42,169 nt of DNA. It comes from Paludibacteraceae bacterium (GTDB lineage Bacteria > Bacteroidota > Bacteroidia > Bacteroidales > Paludibacteraceae). Positions within the stretch are counted from its first letter, which is position 1; each line of letters starts with the position of its first letter. Shown one piece after another: positions 1 through 8,234 of the stretch. A program made the position numbers and the translations under genes. The notes under the pieces were generated by a model that did not search any database, had not been told where the DNA came from, and was given only the letters and a program-made list of their open reading frames with translations. The stretch is taken from the NCBI GenBank assembly GCA_017478725.1, contig JAFVDD010000028.1:1-42169 (forward strand), given 5' to 3'.

Positions 1-336
1 CAACTGACGTCCCGGAACAATCGTGTTCACTCGTGCTTCCACCAACCGCTTCATGTTGTACGGCTTCACTTCCGGCAACACCACAGCAGCATGCATCTCC
101 AACGCCCTTTCCACAATCGCGCAATGCTTCTTCAGCTGCATCGGTGTAGCATCCGCATCCTTGCAAACCATCAGACACACCTCGGCGCCCAGCAACTGAC
201 ATTGCAGCAACTGATAGGCATTCGTAATAAGAATCGGTAGTGCTTGTTTTTTTGCCTTATCCAATGGATAGATCTGCACTTCAGTACCCGTCATCTTCTC
301 TATGTATTCGCTGATATTTCGCACGTTAACATTCAT
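1..336 (-). CDS. 5' part of an unrecognised conserved protein (cut by window edge)
   Basis: An open reverse frame of 112 codons starts at the ATG at 334-336 and runs off the left edge without a stop. It reads as a soluble alpha/beta protein with no signal peptide, and has a distinctive run VNTIVPGRQ near residue 105. The pattern (about 110 residues ending in NTIVPGRQ) recalls Bacteroidota proteins annotated as MarR-type winged-helix or AbiEi-like regulators, but the DNA-binding half would lie outside the window. That assignment is a memory-based guess. A good promoter lies 44-74 bp upstream, so the ATG choice is well supported. Confidence 0.55.
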   Translation of the reverse strand, partial: MNVNVRNISEYIEKMTGTEVQIYPLDKAKKQALPILITNAYQLLQCQLLGAEVCLMVCKDADATPMQLKKHCAIVERALEMHAAVVLPEVKPYNMKRLVEARVNTIVPGRQL

Positions 337-379
337 TTTGCTATTTATCATACATTAATTATAAATTGCAAATCCGCTG

Positions 380-410
380 CAAAGGTACACATTTTTTTTG
401 ACATGTGCAA
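380..410 (-). promoter_or_regulatory. Bacteroidota promoter for the gene at 1-336
   Basis: The reverse strand reads TTGC (407-410), a 19-bp spacer, then TACCTTTG (380-387). The element after TTGC is ACATGTC followed by an A-tract, as in most promoters of this window. Confidence 0.8.
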
Positions 411-450
411 GTTTTTTCTCTTGTCATTTATATCTTGCTGACTTGCCCTG

Positions 451-1839
451 TTATTTCTCAATTATCTCCCAGTGACCGGCACTGGTGTTTCCCACACGAA
501 CCAAAACACCCTTCTTTTGTAGGTCGGCAAGGTGGCGTTTTATCGTTCTCTCAACTAGTGACAAAACTAGTGACATTTCTTTTACGGAGACGCGCGAATT
601 CTTTCTTATCAATTCAAGTATATCCTTTTGTTTATCAGTCAGTTGCACTGGTGACAAACTGGTGACAGAACTAGTGACATCACTTGCGACATTATTACCG
701 ACAGCACTACCGACACGGGTCATCTTTATGAAGTTGGTTCGCTCAATGGTCACCCGAACACCCCCGCAGAAATTCTCCACTTTAGGCATGGGGATTCCTT
801 CAGTCTCGAAACCATCACGAATTTTCTGGAAACCTCGTCCCCATGTATCAATAAAGCCTGCCTTAAAGAAGACATTTGCAATCTTGAGGTTGCGCGGTTT
901 AGATGAATGCCGGGCGAAAAGAGTTTCCTGCGTATAGCCCTTTGGCAACTCGCCTTCATTCCAAATCTCTACGCTATCATCATAGATGTGCATCTGAATA
1001 TGTGCGCCGGTATAATCCTTATGCGCTATGGCATTATATAGTATCTCACGCAGTGCTTCTTTGGGCATTTCCAACTTTTCGTAGCGTTGCATACCCTCGA
1101 AACGAACCGGCGAAATCAGATATTTGGCTTTGAGCACATCCATCACGCGGTCGGCCATTTGTAGGATATTACCCTCGATAACATCTTGAAACCTCAGGTC
1201 GGCATCATCTATACCAAAACGACCTATCTTGAATACAGCACTTGGATAATAGCGTTGAGGGTTCTTGCCAAACAGCAGAACCGCAGCATTCATCAGCCCT
1301 CCGTTCTCGTCAATCAAACCAAGGCTCGTTAGTATTTCTTCCGTAGACGCTTTGCGGAGATCATCGGGAACACGCTCGGCTTCAATTCCTTTACGGATAA
1401 AGTAATCAATTGCCTCACGGTCAATATCATTGAGCGTTGCACGGTCGTTCGTCACCTCATCCCATGAACGCCCCATCTTACGGAGGACAAAGTTTTGGAG
1501 GGCAGCTCCATTTAATTCCTGCAATGTGCTGCCGGAACGGACATAGTACTTGCCTTTAAAACTGATAGGAACATCGCTTGATGGAACGGCAATCTCAATG
1601 TAATTTTTCCCGTCCTTGCTGAGAAGGTTCACATCAGCTATAATACCTAGGAAAGAAACTACTTTGTTCGGTATATCTTCAGACAGTCTATGCGCATTCT
1701 CGACACCACAAACATCTCCTTTGTCGTTGATTCCAATGTAGAGTGTTCCACCTTGCGCATTGGCAAAGCCGCATAGCCATTTGACATACTCATCACGCCA
1801 AGATTCTTTGTACTCTATATTTTGATTCTCGTTGTTCAT
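451..1839 (-). CDS. AlbA_2/Schlafen-type ATP-binding transcriptional regulator
   Basis: A 462-residue soluble protein. Residues 5-120 form an AlbA_2 (Schlafen AlbA_2) putative nucleic-acid-binding domain, with EYKESW at the start, FANAQGGTLYIGI near residue 26 and the YYVRSGSTL signature near residue 98. Residues about 250-360 match the GHKL-like ATPase domain of this family (LREILYNAIAHKDY, then IWNEGELP). The C-terminal 60 residues look like a winged helix (LTDKQKDILELIRKN). This family is usually annotated as a helix-turn-helix transcriptional regulator and is common in accessory regions near defence genes, but its role is poorly defined. A perfect inverted repeat sits on the predicted start site, suggesting autoregulation. 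A serine/threonine/valine-rich linker joins the ATPase and helix domains. No partner gene adjoins it. Confidence 0.85.
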   Translation of the reverse strand: MNNENQNIEYKESWRDEYVKWLCGFANAQGGTLYIGINDKGDVCGVENAHRLSEDIPNKVVSFLGIIADVNLLSKDGKNYIEIAVPSSDVPISFKGKYYVRSGSTLQELNGAALQNFVLRKMGRSWDEVTNDRATLNDIDREAIDYFIRKGIEAERVPDDLRKASTEEILTSLGLIDENGGLMNAAVLLFGKNPQRYYPSAVFKIGRFGIDDADLRFQDVIEGNILQMADRVMDVLKAKYLISPVRFEGMQRYEKLEMPKEALREILYNAIAHKDYTGAHIQMHIYDDSVEIWNEGELPKGYTQETLFARHSSKPRNLKIANVFFKAGFIDTWGRGFQKIRDGFETEGIPMPKVENFCGGVRVTIERTNFIKMTRVGSAVGNNVASDVTSSVTSLSPVQLTDKQKDILELIRKNSRVSVKEMSLVLSLVERTIKRHLADLQKKGVLVRVGNTSAGHWEIIEK

Positions 1840-1870
1840 TCTTGTCTTTTCTTATCTGGCATTTTGTCTC

Positions 1871-1888
1871 GCACGCAATTTTGCGTGC
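1871..1888. promoter_or_regulatory. Operator-like inverted repeat at the AlbA_2 gene start site
   Basis: GCACGCAA and TTGCGTGC are perfect 8-bp arms separated by 2 bp. On the reverse strand the repeat begins at the last base of the -7 box, so it covers the predicted transcription start. The downstream gene carries a winged-helix domain, so an autoregulatory operator is a reasonable inference. Confidence 0.55.
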
Positions 1889-1918
1889 AAAATTACTAAA
1901 TATTTCGGACATGTGCAA
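1888..1918 (-). promoter_or_regulatory. Promoter of the AlbA_2 regulator gene
   Basis: Reverse strand: TTGC (1915-1918), 19-bp spacer beginning ACATGTC, then TAATTTTG (1888-1895). The gene ATG is about 50 bp downstream. Confidence 0.75.
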
Positions 1919-2033
1919 GTTTTTTTGTCGGAAATAGGCAGGAAGATGCCACTTTATGCAGATTTAGGCAGGGAAAGGTGACAAAGAATCATCGGGATCA
2001 AATCCCAAATAATAAACAAACGCATAGCGGCTA

Positions 2034-2432
2034 TCATTCTTTCACCTGTTCGAAGAGCCAGTCGCGGACGGGTGTCAGGCGGTAGGCATAGTCGAACGAA
2101 GCCATGTGCTCCATGTTGCCTCCGTTCTCCAAGACTGAACCTTTGGTGAAGGTGATGAAGTTGATGGTGTTATGCTGCGCCAACAAGGCTTCGACCTTGG
2201 CGTTCTGCTCGTCTTCCGGCAGCGTGGCAGACCATGTATCTTCGGCAGGTGTGATGCCCTGCGAGAGCAAGAGTGTGCGCAGTTCGTTCATGCCTGCGGA
2301 GGCTTTGGTGTCGCCACCGGCTACGACATAGAAAAATCGTTTTTGCCCGAAGTCCGACAGTTCGTCTATGTTCCATTGGCATCCGACGAAGAGCGATGCC
2401 GTCAGCAGGTCGGGATAGTGGGCATTTTGCAC
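2034..2432 (-). pseudogene. C-terminal stump of a prolyl-oligopeptidase/esterase-like hydrolase
   Basis: About 130 residues remain open, beginning abruptly at NAHYPDLLTASLFVGCQW and including VVAGGDTKASAGMN and YRLTPVRDWLF. These match the last third of secreted alpha/beta-hydrolase esterases of the prolyl oligopeptidase type, where a (M/N)xRYPDLFAAS(L/F)xVxxQW stretch follows the nucleophile elbow and the block ends in PIRDWLF. The signal peptide, the GxSxG nucleophile and the upstream two thirds are missing. An in-frame TGA lies three codons before the first plausible start (GTG at 2430-2432). No matching coding sequence lies upstream, where the 11-nt repeat array begins. A non-functional remnant is the simplest reading. 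Confidence 0.7.
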
Positions 2433-2517
2433 GAAAAATCAAACGAGCCGAAGCCCGTCTGATTTGAACTATCCGATGTTTGTAGTAAGTTCGTTCAAGT
2501 GACGTTATAGTTGACTG

Positions 2518-2605
2518 TCGGCTCACCGTCGGCTGACCGTCGGGGAACAATCGAAAAACCACCAAAAAACCACCGAAAAGCCACCAAAAAACTGCCAAAA
2601 AGCAT
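2518..2605. repeat. 11-nt-period repeat array A (8 units, degenerate)
   Basis: Forward-strand units start at 2518, 2529, 2540, 2551, 2562, 2573, 2584 and 2595, exactly 11 nt apart. They read TCGGCTCACCG, TCGGCTGACCG, TCGGGGAACAA, TCGAAAAACCA, CCAAAAAACCA, CCGAAAAGCCA, CCAAAAAACTG and CCAAAAAGCAT. The array fills the gap between the esterase stump and the stop codon of the mutT-type gene. The phase is kept although base composition shifts from GC-rich to A-rich. Confidence 0.8.
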
Positions 2606-3018
2606 CAGCCCTTCATTAAGTCCTGAATGAGTGCGAGGTCGGCGGGCAGCCAACGGACGGAATTGAGGTCGTGCGGAGCGAGCCATCCGGCGTCCTCGTG
2701 CTCCAGGAGGGTGAAGGGCAGGGAGTTAATGGCGAGTGTGCAGCGGAAACAATGCATGGTGAGATGGAAAGCGGGATAGTCGTAGTCGATTGTGCGGATG
2801 AGTTCGCCCACCTCAATGTCAGCAGCCAGTTCTTCGCGTATCTCACGGCGCAGAGCCTGCCGGGGCGTCTCGCCGGCCTCAATCTTACCACCCGGAAACT
2901 CCCACCAGTCTTTCCATTCGCCATAACCCCGCTGCGTGGCAAAAATCCGTCCTTGTGCGTCAAAAATAACGGCTGCCACCACTTCAATCGTCTTTCGAAC
3001 TGTCTGCTCCATGTCCAT
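2605..3018 (-). CDS. mutT: Nudix hydrolase, MutT-like (8-oxo-dGTP diphosphatase family)
   Basis: 137 residues, the usual MutT length. Residues 14-40 begin the fold (EVVAAVIFDAQGRIFATQRG), and a complete Nudix box begins at the GGKIEAGE motif and continues through REIREELAAD. The conserved FPGGK and the Trp-rich loop (WKDWWEFPGG) favour a pyrimidine/8-oxo-G sanitising MutT over other Nudix classes; the exact substrate cannot be read. The frame stays open up to 3063, but that ATG lies inside the -33 box. Transcription should start near 3027, so ATG 3016-3018 or 3010-3012 is the real start, giving a very short leader. The gene is monocistronic and its stop abuts repeat array A. Confidence 0.85.
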   Translation of the reverse strand: MDMEQTVRKTIEVVAAVIFDAQGRIFATQRGYGEWKDWWEFPGGKIEAGETPRQALRREIREELAADIEVGELIRTIDYDYPAFHLTMHCFRCTLAINSLPFTLLEHEDAGWLAPHDLNSVRWLPADLALIQDLMKG

Positions 3019-3032
3019 GTGAAATCTGCCTG

Positions 3033-3063
3033 CAAAGGTACAATAAAAATTGCACATATGCAA
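3033..3063 (-). promoter_or_regulatory. Promoter of the mutT-like gene
   Basis: Reverse strand: TTGC (3060-3063), spacer of 19 bp beginning ATATGTGCAA, then TACCTTTG (3033-3040). The -33 region TTGCATATGTGCAA is nearly self-complementary. The upstream hairpin (3064-3091) ends in a T-tract that runs straight into TTGC. Confidence 0.85.
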
Positions 3064-3091
3064 AAAAAAGTGCCGTTTTGGGCACTTTTTT
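3064..3091. terminator. Bidirectional terminator hairpin
   Basis: AAAAAAGTGCC and GGCACTTTTTT are perfect 11-bp arms around a 6-nt loop, with T-tracts in both directions. It lies between two divergent genes, so neither gene needs it. Something in 3092-3350 may be transcribed toward it. Confidence 0.8.
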
Positions 3092-3210
3092 GCTCATAGC
3101 CGTCAGCCATCAGCCGTCAGAAGTTAGACATGACGAGATGCGAGGGGCAGCCATTACAGCCACGGGCTCAGAAGTCAGCTGAAGGCTGATGCAGGCCTGA
3201 CCCGGCTGAT
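3070..3210 (-). ncRNA. Possible small RNA between mutT-like gene and gyrB (low confidence)
   Basis: A near-consensus reverse promoter (TTGC at 3241-3244, 20-bp spacer, TATATTTG at 3213-3220) points at the strong terminator at 3064-3091, predicting a transcript of about 140 nt. Within it, CATCAGCC near the 5' end can pair with GGCTGATG near the 3' end. The spacer is one base longer than in all other promoters here, and there is no similarity to a known RNA family that I recognise. Confidence 0.25.
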
Positions 3211-3313
3211 AGCAAATATATCACTGATGTGCGCATAAATGCAACATTTGTGGCAGGTGTGTTGCTACAGTTCGTTAGCGCGCGGAGAGCGAAGCGTACG
3301 AAGGCTAAGCACT

Positions 3314-3345
3314 CGACATGGCGACATGACGACAGGACGACAGGA
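3314..3345. repeat. 8-bp tandem repeat (4 units) in the mutT-gyrB gap
   Basis: CGACATGG, CGACATGA, CGACAGGA and CGACAGGA follow each other without spacing. Another short repeat (GCCGTCA, GCCATCA, GCCGTCA; 7 bp each) lies near 3103-3123. No coding potential is seen in this gap (3092-3519) apart from hairpins and the gyrB promoter. Confidence 0.7.
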
Positions 3346-3355
3346 TGAATGTTGT

Positions 3356-3383
3356 AAAAAAGACGCTTTCGGGCGTCTTTTTT
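3356..3383. terminator. Terminator hairpin upstream of the gyrB promoter
   Basis: AAAAAAGACGC and GCGTCTTTTTT form an 11-bp stem with a 6-nt loop and T-tracts in both directions. It insulates the gyrB promoter from any upstream transcription. Confidence 0.8.
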
Positions 3384-3413
3384 CGAGTCTTGAGCACTTT
3401 TTTGCTTTTTTAT

Positions 3414-3444
3414 TTGCATATGTCAAAAAAATGTTGTACCTTTG
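3414..3444 (+). promoter_or_regulatory. gyrB promoter
   Basis: TTGC (3414-3417), 19-bp spacer beginning ATATGTC plus an A-tract, then TACCTTTG (3437-3444). About 70 nt of leader precede the ATG. This is probably the promoter for the whole run to folE, since no later one is visible. Confidence 0.85.
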
Positions 3445-3501
3445 TAGCCGAATTTCGTGTGCGCTCGAACGCGCGCGCGTAATAGAATTAGGAATATATA
3501 A

Positions 3502-5528
<2,027 letters not shown>

Positions 5529-5529
<1 letters not shown>

Positions 5530-6074
5530 TGAAAATAGCAGTTTATTGTTCGGCGAAAGATGCCATTCCTGAAGACTATCTGGCCTTAGGCGATGCACTG
5601 GGGCAATGGATAGGCGAACAGGCTCATACGCTGGTTTACGGCGGCGCTACGGGCGGACTGATGTCCCGCACCAGTAATGCCGCCAAAGCGGCGGGTGCTA
5701 CGGTGATAGGCGTCATACCTCCGCGTATCAAAGCAGCCGGACGGCTGGCGGATAACTGCGATGAATTGTACTACGTAATGGGTATGGCCGAGCGCAAGCA
5801 GGTAATGCGACATCTGGCTGACGTAGTGGTTTGTCTGCCGGGTAGTTATGGCACGCTGGACGAAATGATGGATGTGACAGCCAGCGGAACGGTAGGCGAG
5901 CACCATAAACCGCTTTTCGTGGTCAATTACAAGGGATTCTACAACCCTTTGATTGTGCAGATAGAACAAATGCGTGAGTTGCACTTTATCCCGGAGCAGG
6001 AGGCGTACAAGCCCGTTTTCGTGGACTCGCTGGAAGAACTGTTCGAGCTGCTTTCCTCCAAGGCAGATAAATGA
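5529..6074 (+). CDS. LOG-family (TIGR00730) nucleotide phosphoribohydrolase-like protein
   Basis: 181 residues with the Rossmann fold of the LOG/lysine-decarboxylase-like family, which hydrolyses nucleoside 5'-monophosphates such as cytokinin nucleotides or AMP to base plus ribose 5-phosphate. The first half has YGGATGGLM near residue 37. The second signature, normally PGGxGTxxE, reads PGSYGTLDE near residue 106: the second glycine is serine, while the Gly-Thr and the glutamate are kept. The start codon overlaps the gyrB stop. The physiological substrate in this lineage is unknown to me, so the enzymatic name is family-based only. Confidence 0.85.
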
Positions 6075-6109
6075 TTAAATGGTAAATGTTTAAATAGAAA
6101 AATGATATT

Positions 6110-7423
6110 ATGAACTTATTCACAGCCCGACTGACCGGAAAAATGCTCTCTACGGAGCAGTTCGAAAAAACGATGCGCGACATGCAGGAGCGTGTCAAAC
6201 GCTGGCGTGAGATAGAGAAATCGCCTGAATTGGCGGAGTATCTCAAACTGAAAAAGGAAATAGAAGACCCTGCTTTCCAGGCTCGCAAAACCGAACTGAA
6301 AGAGACCCGGTACAAGAATACCGAGGAAGGGAAGAAAATGAGCCGTTTGGACAAGTTGTCCTCTTCGCTGCCGATGAAAGGGTACAAAACGGCGCTGGAG
6401 AATCCTACATTCCAGGCTTTTCTGGAATTCCGTAACAGTGAGGAGTTTCAGAAAATAGGCAGCCTGAAGGAGCGTCTGAAATCATCCGAACTGCGGATGT
6501 ACAACGTTATTTACCGTTCGCAGTTCTACAAAAACTATCTGCGTGTGCTCAACTCGGAGGAACTCAAAGAGTTGACGGCACTGGAACAGGAAACCTCAAC
6601 CGAGGAGTTCCGGAAACGCAACGCTTTCTGGGCGGATGCCAAACGCTGGGAGCACTCGGTTGACTATCAGCGCGAACAGCGCCTTGAGGAACTGGCCAAA
6701 TCGGATGATATCAAGTTCTATTTTGCGCAGCGCGAGGAGCGTATTGACTGGGCGGAACTCTTCCGGCCGGCATTTGAGGACGACATGTCTTCGCCCAAGA
6801 ACTGGAAACCCGGTTTCGGCTACGCCAATCCGGCGCTGAAGGACGGACATTCGCGTACCAATGAACTGCAAGCCTACAACGGAGGCAAGAATACGTTCTT
6901 TGCCGATGGACACATGGATATAGAAACGCGTGAGGAGTCCAAGAAAGCGCTGGCTTGGGATGAGAAGAAAGGTTTCATCGAACAGGTGTTCCCTTATACA
7001 TCGGATGCGATGAACACCCGAGAGGCTTTCAGCCAGAAGGAGGGAATGTTTATGGCTAAAGTGCGCTGCCATGGAGCGGGACATACCTTCTTCGGCTTGA
7101 GCTCCGGCGACCCCAAGAAGGCGATGGCTGCACTCTATTTCTACAACGGTAAAAATCTGCAAGTAGGTCTCGTGGACGGCAAAAAAACACAGCTGGCTCC
7201 GCTGACAGGTGTACTTCGCTCGATATATCATGTCTATACCCTGCGTTGGAACAAGAAAGAACTCATCTGGTATGTCAATGACATGGAACTGCTGCGCGTG
7301 CCGAACACGCTGCCGCATGAGAAAATGTTCTATCTGGCACAGTCCTTCCTGCCTGCCACCGAGAAAGGCGGCGAAGGCAAACTGAAAGTTCAGTGGGCCC
7401 GTGCATACCGGTCAGTAGAATAA
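6110..7423 (+). CDS. Helical N-terminus plus GH16-like (concanavalin-A fold) domain protein
   Basis: 437 residues, no signal peptide. Residues 1-215 are strongly charged and helical, with repeating segments of the type SxEF/E...YLKLKK (for example SPELAEYLKLKKEIED, NSEEFQKIGSLKERL, NSEELKELTALEQE). Residues about 225-437 resemble the beta-jelly-roll of family 16 glycoside hydrolases (LFRPAFEDDM start, IYHVYTLRWNKKELIWYVND, KVQWARAYRS end). The catalytic ExDxxE motif of GH16 is not visible where expected, so a carbohydrate-binding or structural role is as likely as hydrolysis. Similar fusions are seen in Bacteroidota but their function is unknown to me. It lies 35 bp after the LOG gene and 13 bp before kdsA. 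Confidence 0.7.
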   Translation: MNLFTARLTGKMLSTEQFEKTMRDMQERVKRWREIEKSPELAEYLKLKKEIEDPAFQARKTELKETRYKNTEEGKKMSRLDKLSSSLPMKGYKTALENPTFQAFLEFRNSEEFQKIGSLKERLKSSELRMYNVIYRSQFYKNYLRVLNSEELKELTALEQETSTEEFRKRNAFWADAKRWEHSVDYQREQRLEELAKSDDIKFYFAQREERIDWAELFRPAFEDDMSSPKNWKPGFGYANPALKDGHSRTNELQAYNGGKNTFFADGHMDIETREESKKALAWDEKKGFIEQVFPYTSDAMNTREAFSQKEGMFMAKVRCHGAGHTFFGLSSGDPKKAMAALYFYNGKNLQVGLVDGKKTQLAPLTGVLRSIYHVYTLRWNKKELIWYVNDMELLRVPNTLPHEKMFYLAQSFLPATEKGGEGKLKVQWARAYRSVE

Positions 7424-7436
7424 TCGCCATTATAGT

Positions 7437-8219
7437 ATGTTCCTTATCGCCGGCCCGTGTGCCATTGAAAATAGAGACATCGTCATGACGACGGCTGAGA
7501 CGCTCAAGCGCCTCTGTGAGGATCTGGGCATCCGGCTGTTCTTCAAATCATCATACGACAAAGCCAACCGTACCTCCTCTTCGCCTCGCGGCGTAGGAAT
7601 GGACGAAGGACTGCGTATCCTGGAGGAAGTAAAGACGCAGTTCTCGCTGCCCGTTCTGACAGATGTGCATGAGAGCTGGCAATGCAGCCCGGTAGCCGAA
7701 GTGGCGGATGTGTTGCAGATACCCGCTTTCCTCAGCCGCCAGACGGACTTGCTGCAGGCCGCTGCGCGTACAGGCAGGATAGTCAACGTGAAAAAAGGGC
7801 AGTTCATGGCGCCGTGGGATATGGGCGGGGCGATAGCGAAAATCAACGAGGTCTCGCCGTCAGCCTCTCAGTCGGGCAGAGTATGGCTGACCGAACGCGG
7901 CTCGTCGTTCGGCTACGGAAGGCTGGTGGCAGATATGACCTCGCTGGTGGAGATGCGGCGTTTCGGATGTCCGGTTGTCTTTGATGCCACGCACGCGGTA
8001 CAGCAGCCTTCTGCGCAAACGGGTGTCACCGGAGGCAACCGCGAAATGGTGCCCTATCTGATGAGGGCTGCACTGGCGGTTGGAGTGGACGGACTCTTCA
8101 TCGAGACTCACCCCGATCCTGACAATGCCATCTCTGACGCCGCCAACCAGGTACGCCTGAGCGATATGGCATCATTATTGCAGCAGGCTTTGCAAATAGA
8201 TCAATTAGCTCACCAATAA
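7437..8219 (+). CDS. kdsA: 3-deoxy-8-phosphooctulonate synthase (KDO8P synthase)
   Basis: 260 residues. The enzyme condenses phosphoenolpyruvate with arabinose 5-phosphate to KDO 8-phosphate for the LPS inner core, in the cytoplasm. Signatures: IAGPCAIEN at the N-terminus, KSSYDKANRTS near residue 37, the SPRGVGMDEGL block, FLSRQTDLL near 98, VNVKKGQFMAPWDM near 118, FDATHAVQ near 182 and THPDPDNAISDAANQ near 223. The protein begins only a few residues before the conserved GPC motif, which is normal for this clade. It sits in the tight forward run after gyrB; no other LPS-core gene adjoins it. Confidence 0.95.
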   Translation: MFLIAGPCAIENRDIVMTTAETLKRLCEDLGIRLFFKSSYDKANRTSSSPRGVGMDEGLRILEEVKTQFSLPVLTDVHESWQCSPVAEVADVLQIPAFLSRQTDLLQAAARTGRIVNVKKGQFMAPWDMGGAIAKINEVSPSASQSGRVWLTERGSSFGYGRLVADMTSLVEMRRFGCPVVFDATHAVQQPSAQTGVTGGNREMVPYLMRAALAVGVDGLFIETHPDPDNAISDAANQVRLSDMASLLQQALQIDQLAHQ

Positions 8220-8234
8220 CCAATCAACCAACCT

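Noticed and set aside
2605-3063. The longer start for the Nudix gene at 3061-3063
   Set aside because: That ATG lies in the -33 box and the -7 box lies downstream of it, so it cannot be in the transcript.
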